Positions 16,079-25,501 of a stretch of 37,998 nt of DNA are shown piece by piece. A model generated the notes under the pieces. That model saw only the letters and a list, made by a program, of their open reading frames with translations, ran no database searches and was not told the DNA's origin. The stretch covers positions 1-37,998 of the forward strand of contig NZ_WNJP01000009.1 in the NCBI RefSeq assembly GCF_009733735.1, written 5' to 3'. This DNA is from Sandarakinorhabdus oryzae. Its GTDB lineage: Bacteria > Pseudomonadota > Alphaproteobacteria > Sphingomonadales > Sphingomonadaceae. A program made the translations under genes and the position numbers. Numbering within the stretch: the stretch's first letter is position 1; every line of letters begins with the position of its first letter.

Positions 16079-18814
16079 ATGCTTCTCAAACAGCTTGAAG
16101 ATATGGTTTCTGCGGCGGTTGTCCTCGAAAAGGCCCCTACCCAAGGTCGTGTCAGAGAACTCGTTTCCGACATCCGGCAAATAAGCCTTTTCAAATCAGT
16201 GACCGATACTGAAGCGGAATATCTGATCAAGATCCTTGAGACAAAGCTGGACGTGTCGATGACAATCGGGGCGCAGCTTACCGCGAAGAACTTCAAGCCG
16301 TGGCTCGAGAGCCGGCGCAAGGACATCGATCCTTATTATTGGGATCGCTATCGCAAATTGCTCGTTCAACAGGGCTTGCCGCCAGGCGTAGTCAACACGC
16401 TTGACGAGGTCACCGAGAGAATTACCGGCCTGCTTGAAGACCCCGAGAAGGAAGGTCCATGGGATCGCCGGGGCATGGTGGTAGGACACGTTCAGTCAGG
16501 AAAGACTGCGAACTACACGGGAGTGATCAGCAAGGCTGCCGATGCCGGCTATCGCTTGATTGTGGTGATTGCCGGGGTTCACAACAATCTTCGCAGCCAG
16601 ACGCAAGCGCGAATTGACGAGGGGATCATCGGCCGTGACACCGGCAAGGGGTTGGCCCCAGATGGCCATGACAATCGGTTGGGGGTGGGCTTTTTCAATT
16701 CAAGTCGGAAGCCGGCATCCTTTACCAGCACGACACACGACTTCAACAAGCAGCAGGCCGGGGCAGTCGGAGTGTCTCTCGACAACCTCAAGGAGCCTGC
16801 CGTTCTCGTCATCAAGAAGAATTCCAGCACCCTTGCAAACGTGATCGCCTGGCTGAAGGAGCACAATGCCAAGCGTGGAACGAAAACAATCTCTGCACCG
16901 ATGCTACTGATTGACGATGAAGCAGACAATGCCTCAATCAATACTGCAAAAGGAAAAGGAGAAGTCACTAAAATAAACGGTCAATTGCGTGAACTGCTTC
17001 GGATGTTCGAGCGTAGTTGTTATGTCGGTTACACCGCAACCCCATTTGCAAACATATTCATTGATCCGGATTCGGATGATGAGATGGTCGGTGAAGATCT
17101 TTTTCCTCGAGATTTCATCGTCAGCCTCGATCCGCCGGACAATTATTTTGGTGCTCGGCATGTTTTCATCGACAATAGCGAAGAAATTCTTAGGAACATT
17201 GATGACAATGGCGACCTGTTGCCTGTTGTGCACAAGAAAGAGCATCGGATCATCGCATTACCTGGATCTCTGGTCGAGGCAATAAGAGCGTTTGTGGTGG
17301 CCCGTGCTATCCGAATACTCAGGGGGCAAGGATCAAAACATAGTTCCATGCTGGTAAACGCATCAAGGTTCACTGCCGTGCAATCATCGTTGCGCGTCGA
17401 GATCCACGAGCGGCTGAGGGCGATCAAGGATGCCTCCAGGCTCTATGGTGGACTGGAAGCTGGCCAGGCAGAGGCGGATGAAGAAATAGCTGCGCTGAAA
17501 CGAGTATGGGAGCGGGAGTATTCGCAAGCGCATCGGGTATGGAGCGAAGTGCTCGCGACCCTGAATGAATCTGCAGCTGCGATCCGGGTGGTGGAGGTCA
17601 ACTCGAAATCGAAGGGCGGCCTTGATTATGCCAGCTACAAGGACACCGGACTCAATGTAATCGCCGTTGGCGGGTTTTCCCTTTCGCGAGGTTTGACACT
17701 GGAGGGACTCATCGTCAGCTACTTCCTCCGAAATTCCATGATGTATGATACGCTCATGCAGATGGGGCGTTGGTTCGGATACCGGCCCGGATATGACGAC
17801 CTTTGCCGAGTCTGGATGCCTGAAGAAGCTCAAGGCTGGTATGAGCATATCGCCGAGGCGATCGAGGAGCTCCGTGACGAACTGCGTGCCATGGCAGCTA
17901 TCAATGCTACTCCAAGGGAGTTTGGTTTGAAGGTCCGAAGCCATCCGGACACATTGATCATCACCGCGCGAAACAAGATGGGCACTGGCAAGAAGCTTGT
18001 GATGCGTATCGGTTTGGGAAAAAGTTTTGTGGAAACGGCGGTCTTGCGCGCCGACGCCCCTGCACTGAAAGAAAACCGCAAGGCTGCGACCCGGCTGGCG
18101 CAAACCCTCAAGGAGGCAGGCTTCGATCCAAAAGACGCCGAACCGGCGGTTGGCGGCTATCTGCTCGACGGCGTTCCTGTCGAGCCGGTGCTCGATTTCA
18201 TAAGGGCGTTTCGCAACTCCGAAGGATCCTTCTCTACCGAAACCGGACCCGTCTCGCGGTATGTGGAGGATCGGGCCAACGATGAACTGGCACTTTGGCA
18301 GGTATTGTTCACGAGCGTGAAAGCGAGCCAGCGAAAGCTAGTGAACACCGAGCTCCTGGGAAGAGAGATCAACTGCCAAGAGCGGACAATGGGCGACAGA
18401 TCGAACGACAAGACGATCTATGTTTCGAACAAGCAGCGTGTAGCGTCGCGCGGCGTCGAGATGTCCGGGATCGCGGGGGATGCGATCGCTTCGGCCCAGG
18501 CGAAGTATCTGCAGGACAATCCCACTGTGCGGAAAGAGTCTGAGAAATCAGGAAAAAAGCCTAACTACCCCGACTGGATTTATCGCGAGGTTCGCGCAAG
18601 ACCGCTGCTGATCGTGCATCTTCTCGACCTTTCGGCACCCACGGGTGCAAAGTTCAGTGCTCCGGAAGTGAACCCCATTATCGCGTGGAGCATTAGTTTT
18701 CCCGAGACAGAACGACCCGAGCAAAAGGTTGAATACGTCGTTGGCGCCGTCTGGCTGAAAGAAAACATGGCGGGTGAATGGGACGACGATGACCTCGGAG
18801 GAGACGATGACTGA
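16079..18814 (+). CDS. Z1-domain SF2 helicase-like protein
   Basis: A 911-residue protein of the Z1 family, which joins superfamily II helicase-like ATPase motifs with a characteristic helical region. Visible motifs: Walker A GHVQSGKT (residues 136-143), Walker B LLIDDEAD (276-283), a motif III-like YVGYTATPFAN, and motif V/VI-like GGFSLSRGLTLEG and MGRWFGYRPGY. It is probably the DNA-translocating motor of the system. ATG 16079 lies 11 bases after GGGAG. An in-frame GTG at 16070 would overlap the upstream stop by four bases and is a real alternative. The end overlaps the next gene by eight bases. Confidence 0.9.
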   Translation: MLLKQLEDMVSAAVVLEKAPTQGRVRELVSDIRQISLFKSVTDTEAEYLIKILETKLDVSMTIGAQLTAKNFKPWLESRRKDIDPYYWDRYRKLLVQQGLPPGVVNTLDEVTERITGLLEDPEKEGPWDRRGMVVGHVQSGKTANYTGVISKAADAGYRLIVVIAGVHNNLRSQTQARIDEGIIGRDTGKGLAPDGHDNRLGVGFFNSSRKPASFTSTTHDFNKQQAGAVGVSLDNLKEPAVLVIKKNSSTLANVIAWLKEHNAKRGTKTISAPMLLIDDEADNASINTAKGKGEVTKINGQLRELLRMFERSCYVGYTATPFANIFIDPDSDDEMVGEDLFPRDFIVSLDPPDNYFGARHVFIDNSEEILRNIDDNGDLLPVVHKKEHRIIALPGSLVEAIRAFVVARAIRILRGQGSKHSSMLVNASRFTAVQSSLRVEIHERLRAIKDASRLYGGLEAGQAEADEEIAALKRVWEREYSQAHRVWSEVLATLNESAAAIRVVEVNSKSKGGLDYASYKDTGLNVIAVGGFSLSRGLTLEGLIVSYFLRNSMMYDTLMQMGRWFGYRPGYDDLCRVWMPEEAQGWYEHIAEAIEELRDELRAMAAINATPREFGLKVRSHPDTLIITARNKMGTGKKLVMRIGLGKSFVETAVLRADAPALKENRKAATRLAQTLKEAGFDPKDAEPAVGGYLLDGVPVEPVLDFIRAFRNSEGSFSTETGPVSRYVEDRANDELALWQVLFTSVKASQRKLVNTELLGREINCQERTMGDRSNDKTIYVSNKQRVASRGVEMSGIAGDAIASAQAKYLQDNPTVRKESEKSGKKPNYPDWIYREVRARPLLIVHLLDLSAPTGAKFSAPEVNPIIAWSISFPETERPEQKVEYVVGAVWLKENMAGEWDDDDLGGDDD

Positions 18815-19817
18815 CGATCCTTGGAGCAGCATAGCCAAGCCATCGGAAGCTGCCGCTGTTTCCGGCAGGCGCGTTTCGCCAGACAACAGATGGGATTTTT
18901 TCTGGGCAAAGGACTCTCGGGGAAAGTGCCTTCTTGTCCTCCAACATCATGCCTCCTCGAGCTCCTTCGAGAAATTGCCGAAACCCAAGGGGCTAACTGT
19001 CGAGATCGTTGACGCCGTAGAGGGGCGAAAAACCCTCATGCTGAGGCTGCTTGATACGCAGCAGCGCGATATCTTCCTCAAACTCTCGGAGGACATAATT
19101 CTTGCGGCCGAAGGTGCCGAGACTGAAGCTGAAGCCGTCGCTGTCGCGTTGGCACGGACATGGCGCTGGCATCATCTGCTCAAGGGTGGCGCAGGCGGGA
19201 AGCTGGGCGAGGAAGAGCAGAAAGGGCTGATCGGCGAGCTACTGGTGCTCAAGCGCTATCTGCTGCCGATCTTCAACCCAATCACAGCGGTGTCAGCCTG
19301 GCTCGGACCGATTGGATCGCCCAAGGACTTCGAGATCGGACGGGTTGCGATCGAAGCAAAAGCTAGGCGCGGAACAGCTACGCCATTCGTCAAGATTTCC
19401 TCGGAACATCAGCTCGACGAAGTGGGCTGCGACGTCCTCTTTCTCCATGTGGTCGAGCTGGACAGATTGCCGGTTGAGGCGGATCCAGATCTGGCGCTGA
19501 GTCTGACGAGCCTTGCGGACCAAATTCGAGTTTCGCTTCAGGCTGCGGATCAGACGGCCGTTGAGGCATTTGAGGCATGTCTGATTTCAGCCGGAGTGAG
19601 ACCGGAAGACGATTATTCTGATGATCTCTGGATCGAGGGTCGTTCGCGTGTCTTCGAGGTAAAGGATGGGTTCCCCAGGGTTACTGCGCAGTCTGCGGGA
19701 GCAGGTGTGAGGGGGGTGCAATACTCCATCGACCTCGCCGCTTGCGAACCCTTTGCGGTGCTTTCAACGACAATTTCCGAACAACTGGGGAAACTGACCA
19801 ATGTCGCAGACCATTGA
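18807..19817 (+). CDS. PD-(D/E)XK nuclease-like protein (DUF4420 type)
   Basis: A 336-residue protein of the PD-(D/E)XK motif family found beside Z1 proteins. The likely nuclease core comprises the Glu in QKGLIGELLVLKRYL, the Asp in GSPKDFEIG and the ExK in VAIEAKAR. This predicts a metal-dependent DNA cleaving subunit, probably the effector of the module. ATG 18807 has GGAGGAG a few bases upstream and overlaps the Z1 stop by eight bases. A longer frame from 18774 lacks a ribosome site. The 3' end overlaps the AIPR gene by 17 bases. Confidence 0.85.
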   Translation: MTDDPWSSIAKPSEAAAVSGRRVSPDNRWDFFWAKDSRGKCLLVLQHHASSSSFEKLPKPKGLTVEIVDAVEGRKTLMLRLLDTQQRDIFLKLSEDIILAAEGAETEAEAVAVALARTWRWHHLLKGGAGGKLGEEEQKGLIGELLVLKRYLLPIFNPITAVSAWLGPIGSPKDFEIGRVAIEAKARRGTATPFVKISSEHQLDEVGCDVLFLHVVELDRLPVEADPDLALSLTSLADQIRVSLQAADQTAVEAFEACLISAGVRPEDDYSDDLWIEGRSRVFEVKDGFPRVTAQSAGAGVRGVQYSIDLAACEPFAVLSTTISEQLGKLTNVADH

Positions 19818-21852
19818 GGAGTTCCAGCGCGAACTGGCGAGAGATGTCGTTCTGACGGCGGATGCGACCGGCGATTTCAAGGAAGAGGCGTTCTTCGAGA
19901 TCGTGGCATCGCATCTTGTCGATGCTGGCGAACTGGAAACGCACGAGCGCACACATTTTGCCGATCGCGGGCTTCGGATTGATGGCCATGGAGGACATCC
20001 ACGTGATGCAGATGGCATTCTATCCCTTATTGTTCAGGACTTCAGCCAATCAGATGCGATGGAGACGCTGACGAACACGGACATGCAGGCGGTGTTCAAC
20101 CGTGCGACACAGTTCATGAAAAAGGCGCGGGACCCGTCCTTTCGCAGGGACTTCGAAGAGAGCTCACCTGCATTCGAAGCGGCGCTGCACATAGACGGAT
20201 GCTGGGCTCAAGCGCGCCGAGTGAAGCTGATCCTGCTGACCAACAAGGTTCTCAGCACGCGCGTAGATGGCCGTGAGTCTGCCGAAATCGATGGCAAGGA
20301 GGTCGTTTACAGTGTCTGGGATCTGGGGCGGCTGTTTCGATATATCTCGTCCGGGCGGGAACGCGAGGAGATGGAGCTCGATCTTGTGGCCGATTATGGC
20401 GGGGCTATCCCGGCGCTTCCCGCTCATCTGAAAACCGGCGACTACCAAGCCTTCCTTGCGGTCGTTCCGGGCGCCCAGGTCGCGCTCATCTACGACAGGT
20501 GGGGCTCCCGCCTCCTCGAACAGAATGTTCGCAGCTTCCTCCAGCTCAAAGGGGGCGTCAACAAGGGGATGGCAAAGACCATCATCGAAACTCCCGAAAT
20601 GTTCTTTGCATACAACAACGGGATCACAGCCACGGCAGAAGCGGTGGAACTCGACGGCGACGGTAGTGCTATCTGCAAGATAAGAAATCTGCAGATCGTC
20701 AACGGCGGTCAGACCACTGCATCGCTGCATCTTCAGAGGACAAGAGGGACTGACCTGTCAAAGGTATTCGTTCAGATGAAGCTGTCTATCGTCCAACCGG
20801 AGTTCGTTGAAGAGATTGTTCCGAAGATATCTGAGTATGCGAATACACAGAACAAAGTGAATGCAGCAGATTTCTTTGCAAATCATCCTTTCCATATCGA
20901 GCTTCAAAAATCATCTCGACAGGTTCTTGCACCAGCTAAAAAAGGAACTTTTGTTGAGACTCGTTGGTTCTATGAGCGCTCTCGTGGGCAATTTGTGAGC
21001 GAAAGGTCGCGGATATCTGGATCTGCATTGAAGAAATTTGATGCAGATTTTCCTTCTGCGCAGTTGATCACGAAAACGGATCTGGCAAAGGCTCTGAACT
21101 TGTGGCCTGGCTTTGTTGGCATTGCACCCGAGTCCGTTTCGAGAGGCGCTCAGAAAACCTTCTCTGATTTTGCGAAAGCCGTCAGTGGATCTTGGACAGA
21201 AAAGAGACGTGATGAAATAAATGATGCATATTTTAAGGAATGCGTATCGAAAATTATAATTTATAAAGAATCAATATCGATCTTCAATAAAAAATATCCG
21301 GGAGCCGGCTACCCTGCGCAGACCGTCGCATATGCTATTGCAAAGCTTGCTTCGGATTTGGACGAGCGAGGCGAATGTTTGTCATTTATGAACGTATGGC
21401 TTGCGCAGAGTCTTACTCCGGGCGTGCGTCGCGCTTTGGAAATCTCAATGGAAGCTGTCAGAGACGTCCTTACAAACCCTCCGATTGCAGGTCAGAACAT
21501 CTCGGAATGGGCAAAGGTTCAACTTTGTTGGATGCGCGTGAAAGCGCTGCGCGTGGACTGGCCCAGCGAGCTGGAGGACGATCTGCTATCCACAGCGCTC
21601 GCGCGTCAGGGAAAGAAGGAAGCCAAGAAGGACAAGCAGGAGGACTCAGGCATCGCCGCTCAAGCTGCCGTCTTGCAGGCGGGCAGCCACCATTGGGAGA
21701 AGCTGCTGGATTTTGCGAAATCGAAGAAGCTACTTTCGCCGAACGAGCGGCAGATACTCGCGTTGGCGGCGCGACCTGGGGCGCTGCCCAACGACAAGCA
21801 GTGTCTGGTGTTGATGAGGATCGAGCGCACTCTCAAGGATGCCGCAATCTGA
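19801..21852 (+). CDS. AIPR family protein (abortive infection phage resistance)
   Basis: The 683-residue product matches the AIPR family: NNGITATAEAVELDGDG, IRNLQIVNGGQTTASLH and a conserved KISEYANTQNKVNAADFFAN stretch. Members occur in phage-resistance operons with Z1 and PD-(D/E)XK proteins; their biochemical role is not settled, although a nuclease-like core has been suggested. It starts at ATG 19801 inside the previous gene, a sign of coupling. The stretch from about 20820 to 21330 is much richer in A and T than either side, hinting that the gene is a mosaic. The C-terminal part is Lys-rich (KKEAKKDKQ). Confidence 0.87.
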   Translation: MSQTIEEFQRELARDVVLTADATGDFKEEAFFEIVASHLVDAGELETHERTHFADRGLRIDGHGGHPRDADGILSLIVQDFSQSDAMETLTNTDMQAVFNRATQFMKKARDPSFRRDFEESSPAFEAALHIDGCWAQARRVKLILLTNKVLSTRVDGRESAEIDGKEVVYSVWDLGRLFRYISSGREREEMELDLVADYGGAIPALPAHLKTGDYQAFLAVVPGAQVALIYDRWGSRLLEQNVRSFLQLKGGVNKGMAKTIIETPEMFFAYNNGITATAEAVELDGDGSAICKIRNLQIVNGGQTTASLHLQRTRGTDLSKVFVQMKLSIVQPEFVEEIVPKISEYANTQNKVNAADFFANHPFHIELQKSSRQVLAPAKKGTFVETRWFYERSRGQFVSERSRISGSALKKFDADFPSAQLITKTDLAKALNLWPGFVGIAPESVSRGAQKTFSDFAKAVSGSWTEKRRDEINDAYFKECVSKIIIYKESISIFNKKYPGAGYPAQTVAYAIAKLASDLDERGECLSFMNVWLAQSLTPGVRRALEISMEAVRDVLTNPPIAGQNISEWAKVQLCWMRVKALRVDWPSELEDDLLSTALARQGKKEAKKDKQEDSGIAAQAAVLQAGSHHWEKLLDFAKSKKLLSPNERQILALAARPGALPNDKQCLVLMRIERTLKDAAI

Positions 21853-21946
21853 CGAATGTGACGTTGCAGCTTCCTGCGCAGATTGCATCATCCCTAGATG
21901 GCAGCTTTTTTTGCGCTGCACGCCTTCATCTCAAGCGGATTGGGCG

Positions 21947-22378
21947 TCAAAAGTTGCTTTGATCTGCGCAGCGGAGCCAGCGGCCAATTTTCTCTGCGAT
22001 TTCCTCTGGAGAGTTGCGAATACTGCACTCCCAAGCGACCGCTACCCGCCACCCAGCAGCCAGGAGCGCGTCGATGTTGCGCTTGTCGCGGGCAACGTTC
22101 GCTTCGAACTTGGCCGACCAGAACTCCGTCCGGGTAGCTGGAGTCGTTGCAAAGAGACAGTTTTCATGGCGATGCCAGAAACAACCGTTAACGAAGATTG
22201 CTGCCTTCCAGCGCGGCAGCACGATATCCGGCGATCCAGGCAGCGACTTTCGATGAAGTCGGAACCGGAAGCCGGCACGGTGCAGGCCGCGCCGAAGCAG
22301 CATCTCGGGTTTCGTGTTCTTCCCACGAATTCGCGACATCATCCTGGCGCGTGTCTTCTGATCGACAATATCAGCCAT
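21947..22378 (-). CDS. vsr: Vsr-type very short patch repair endonuclease
   Basis: A 143-residue Vsr homologue that nicks next to T:G mismatches arising from deaminated 5-methylcytosine. The key residues keep E. coli numbering: Glu25 in NTKPE, Asp51 in GSPDIV and His69 in GCFWH. The Cys/His zinc site (HRHENC and WECS) and the KNTKPE and RDKRNI motifs are intact. It is on the opposite strand to the rest of the module, convergent with the AIPR gene (94 bases apart) and divergent from the methyltransferase with only 43 bases between starts. It presumably repairs mutations at the sites that methyltransferase modifies, although some relatives may act as restriction nucleases. Confidence 0.95.
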   Translation of the reverse strand: MADIVDQKTRARMMSRIRGKNTKPEMLLRRGLHRAGFRFRLHRKSLPGSPDIVLPRWKAAIFVNGCFWHRHENCLFATTPATRTEFWSAKFEANVARDKRNIDALLAAGWRVAVAWECSIRNSPEEIAEKIGRWLRCADQSNF

Positions 22379-22421
22379 TCTGGGGCCTGGCTTATCCTGT
22401 TGGCTGCGTTAGAGAGACACG

Positions 22422-23975
22422 GTGAACACGGGTGGTGAGCTCTTGAAGACCTACAAGGTTGTCGACCTATTTGCCGGACCGGGAGGGTTGGCGGAAGGGC
22501 TGGCCTCTGTCCGCCGTAACGGGCAGGCCATGTTCGACGTTCGCCTCTCTGTTGAAAAGGATCCTGCCGCCTTTTCAACCCTGCGCCTGCGAAGCTTCTA
22601 CCGTCAGTTCGGCGGTGCGGCTCCAGTAGCCTATTATGAGCATCTCGGCGGGGCTCTATCACGCGACGACCTAGTAAGGCGATATCCAGACCAGTGGGCC
22701 AATGCTTGCCGGGAGACACTCCAGCTGGAAATGGGTTCAGAGGGCGCCGATGAGATTCTGGACCCCATCCTGGCCGGCATCATGGCCGAAGATAGCCGAG
22801 ATATCATCCTTGTTGGCGGGCCGCCGTGCCAAGCGTATTCCCTTGTGGGTAGAGCCAGGAACCGTGGCACTGTGGGCTACGTCGCCCGGGACGATGGCAG
22901 GCATTTCCTTTATCGTGAGTATGTCCGGATACTGAAACTGCTTCAGCCTGTCGCGTTCGTGATGGAGAACGTGAAAGGCATCATGTCTGCAAAGGTCGAT
23001 AGCGAAAGCATCATCGAGATGGTCCTGAGTGACCTCACGACGGTCAATGGACCTGACAGCTACCGCATCGTGCCATTCTCATATGACCACGAGACGGCTG
23101 TCACGACAAATCTGCTGAAAGCCGAACAACTCGGAGTTCCGCAAAGACGACACAGGGTCATACTCGTCGGGGTCAGAGCCGAACTCGTGGACAGTGGTGC
23201 CATCGCTTCAGCTTTCCAGCTGAGTGGCTTCACATCGAAGTCGACGGTTCGTGACGTTCTTGGTGGAATGGAACCTGTTCGCAGCAGCTTGAGCCAATCA
23301 CCCGACAACAATGTTGCATGGCGTGCAGCTGTCCTCGAGGCGATGAGATCGGCAGCCCAGGCTGCCCTACAGGAAGAAGACGAAAGACAGGACTTGGTAG
23401 CCCAGCGCTTGGCTGAACACATCCTTTCAGTGCTCGCTGGTGCCGCTCCTGCCTCCACGTCATCAGTCACCCCGGCGCCAATCCTGAACAACCGCCTTGC
23501 AGACTGGATCATCGACCCCAAGGTCGACCGGCTCCCGAACCATCATGCTCGAGGGCACATGCAGTCAGACCTGGCTCGCTATGCCTATGCTGCGACATTT
23601 GCCGAAGTGCATGGCTATTCACCAAAGTCAGGCGAATTTCCGGATCAGCTGGCTCCTGCTCATGAAAGCTGGAAGAGTGGGAAATTTGCCGATCGGTTCC
23701 GAGTGCAGTCATGGGACCAGCCGTCGACAACAATCACCAGTCATATCAGCAAGGATGGGCACTATTTCATCCATCCTGATCCTGTTCAGTGCCGCTCGTT
23801 GACCGTCAGAGAAGCTGCCCGACTTCAAACCTTTCCGGACAATTACCTATTTTGTGGTAATCGCACACAGCAATTTGTTCAGGTAGGCAATGCCGTTCCG
23901 CCGTTGCTAGCGAAGCATATTGGCGAAATGCTCTATGAGCTTCTGGATCAGACGGGCGAGCGCTCTTCAGCTTGA
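22422..23975 (+). CDS. DNA (cytosine-5) methyltransferase
   Basis: A 517-residue C5 methyltransferase with motifs in standard order: I VVDLFAGPGGLAEG, IV GGPPCQAYS with catalytic Cys136, VI FVMENVKGIM, VIII LGVPQRRHRVILVG, a long target-recognition region, and X VGNAVPPLLAKHIGEML. It probably protects host DNA from the module's nuclease. The target sequence cannot be read from the protein. GTG 22422 is the longest start, but TTG 22443, preceded by GGTGAG, would begin just before motif I and may be the true one. The last nine bases overlap the convergent small gene at 23967. Confidence 0.95.
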   Translation: MNTGGELLKTYKVVDLFAGPGGLAEGLASVRRNGQAMFDVRLSVEKDPAAFSTLRLRSFYRQFGGAAPVAYYEHLGGALSRDDLVRRYPDQWANACRETLQLEMGSEGADEILDPILAGIMAEDSRDIILVGGPPCQAYSLVGRARNRGTVGYVARDDGRHFLYREYVRILKLLQPVAFVMENVKGIMSAKVDSESIIEMVLSDLTTVNGPDSYRIVPFSYDHETAVTTNLLKAEQLGVPQRRHRVILVGVRAELVDSGAIASAFQLSGFTSKSTVRDVLGGMEPVRSSLSQSPDNNVAWRAAVLEAMRSAAQAALQEEDERQDLVAQRLAEHILSVLAGAAPASTSSVTPAPILNNRLADWIIDPKVDRLPNHHARGHMQSDLARYAYAATFAEVHGYSPKSGEFPDQLAPAHESWKSGKFADRFRVQSWDQPSTTITSHISKDGHYFIHPDPVQCRSLTVREAARLQTFPDNYLFCGNRTQQFVQVGNAVPPLLAKHIGEMLYELLDQTGERSSA

Positions 23976-24326
23976 TGTCATGAAACTACCTGGCGCCCAG
24001 TTTCCCATCTCGTTGGGACGCATCACGCCTCCCCCAAGCCCGACGAGTGACGACAGCACGGTTATCGCTGCCGGCTGGTAGCGGCATGTCAGAAACGTGC
24101 TCGGCCCCTTCCAGGCATCAGCATAATCCTCAGCCGCCCACGAGTTCAGGAATACATCGAATACAATTTGAGCTCCGTTGGAGGCCGTTATGCTCACTTC
24201 CCAATGTTCGGGGCGGTATCTAGGCGCTGCATGAACATCGTTCACACCATCCGCTTGCGCAAACAATTCACATACGGCTTCGATGCCGAGATGGCCTGGA
24301 AGGATTGCCTGTGCGTTTATGCTCAT
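23967..24326 (-). CDS. Hypothetical protein, 119 residues
   Basis: A small acidic, Ala/Trp-containing protein that I do not recognise. It begins MSINAQAILPGHLG and ends with a Gly-rich GLGGGVMRPNEMGNW segment. ATG 24326 is preceded by GGAG at six bases, better than the ATG at 24338. It converges on the methyltransferase with a nine-base overlap and is read in the same direction as the resolvase upstream, 63 bases away. It may be cargo rather than part of the restriction module. Confidence 0.6.
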   Translation of the reverse strand: MSINAQAILPGHLGIEAVCELFAQADGVNDVHAAPRYRPEHWEVSITASNGAQIVFDVFLNSWAAEDYADAWKGPSTFLTCRYQPAAITVLSSLVGLGGGVMRPNEMGNWAPGSFMTSS

Positions 24327-24389
24327 GTCCGGCTCCATACCGAGTAATCTGATCGTGAAAACGCCAATGTCTCCAAAAGCCCTTCCAGT

Positions 24390-24950
24390 TCACTCACGAT
24401 TTCGAGCTGGAACTGACAGGTGACGATACACACTCGCCCGACCGATGCCGAGTGTCCTCGCAATCCTTGCAGGACCGTCGCCGGCGGCTCTCATGGCACG
24501 AATCTTGTCAACATCGATTGAAACAGGACGCCCCTTATAAACCCCGGCTGCCTTAGCCTTATCGATCCCATCGCGCTGGCGCTCACGTCGGAGATCCGTT
24601 TCAAACTCGGCAAAGCTCGCCAAGATGTTGAGCAGGAGCTTTCCATCGGGCCGGGTTGTGTCGATGCCACCCTGCTGAAGACAGCGGAAGGTGACGCCTT
24701 TTGATGCGAGGCCGGCAACGATCTGTTTCAGATCAAGCATCGACCTTGCCAGTCGATCCAGGCGGGTAACGATAAGGGTGTCGCCTTCGCGGGCGAACTC
24801 CAAAGCTTGCTCCAATGCTGCGCGTCCATCGGTTGTGGTGCCGCTGCGCTTTTCGGCGAACACCTTCTCACACCCGGCTGCGGTGAGCGCCTCTAGCTGC
24901 AGGTCGAGTGATTGTGAGATCGAGCTTACTCGAGCATAACCGATTAGCAT
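24390..24950 (-). CDS. Serine recombinase (Tn3-type resolvase/invertase)
   Basis: A 186-residue resolvase. The N-terminal catalytic domain has GYARVSSISQSLDLQ with nucleophile Ser9, and the conserved DTLIVTRLDRLARSM. The E-helix region LNILASFAEFETDLRRER is followed by GRPVSID and a C-terminal helix-turn-helix (GPARIARTLGIGRASVYRHL). It recombines paired sites by double-strand cuts through a phosphoserine bond. No transposase accompanies it, so it may be a transposon remnant, a dimer resolver for the island, or an inverting enzyme. An inverted repeat 47 bases upstream (24997-25011) may be part of its site. The ribosome site is weak. Confidence 0.93.
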   Translation of the reverse strand: MLIGYARVSSISQSLDLQLEALTAAGCEKVFAEKRSGTTTDGRAALEQALEFAREGDTLIVTRLDRLARSMLDLKQIVAGLASKGVTFRCLQQGGIDTTRPDGKLLLNILASFAEFETDLRRERQRDGIDKAKAAGVYKGRPVSIDVDKIRAMRAAGDGPARIARTLGIGRASVYRHLSVPARNRE

Positions 24951-24996
24951 GATGGTTAACCTGTCTTATATGGTTCTAGACCACTACCATCTGACG

Positions 24997-25011
24997 TCTC
25001 GAATGTCGAGA
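24997..25011. repeat. Inverted repeat TCTCGA-ATG-TCGAGA, possible resolvase site
   Basis: A perfect six-base dyad with a three-base centre, 47 bases upstream of the resolvase start. Resolvase genes usually lie next to their res site, which contains such dyads; no second or third subsite is obvious. Confidence 0.35.
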
Positions 25012-25501
25012 AATTACCCAAATGAGACGCGCGAACCTGGTCGGTGAGGCGTATCGGAGGGGTATACCTTAACGAGACTTATTTCATCAGGAATGGGGGC
25101 AAGAACGGCCCAAAAACGGCGATTTTGTCCGTATGCAGAAATAGGTATATATATCAGAGTGTTGATTGAAAATGGTGGAATCTAACTTTACATGTTCTGG
25201 GCACGTTCTTGACAAAAAAACACGTGAATCTGTCAAGTTGCCCCACCCAAATGAAGCGACCAGAGAGCATCACAAAGCGCTCCCCACGCTTTCTGTGAGC
25301 ACTGGTCAGCAACCAAACCGTCGAGCTGGGAGACGCTTAAAACCGGTCTCCCAAACCAGACCGAAAATCCCAAACTTCTTGCCTCCTGCAAATACAGCTT
25401 CTCGGCTCTGCAAGCCATGGAAAAAGTCTTTCTAACGAAATTGAAGGGAATGCGCGGATATCGCTGATAAATTATGACCGCACACCAAACGGATCTGAAA
25501 A

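Noticed and set aside
24364-24378. Fifteen-base identity (CCAATGTCTCCAAAA) with 34838-34852, near att
   Set aside because: One shared 15-mer is expected by chance in about 38 kb and neither flank continues the match.
25166-25435. Small plus-strand gene of 89 codons
   Set aside because: Its composition is Lys/Pro/Ser-rich without a fold-like pattern and it has no convincing ribosome site.
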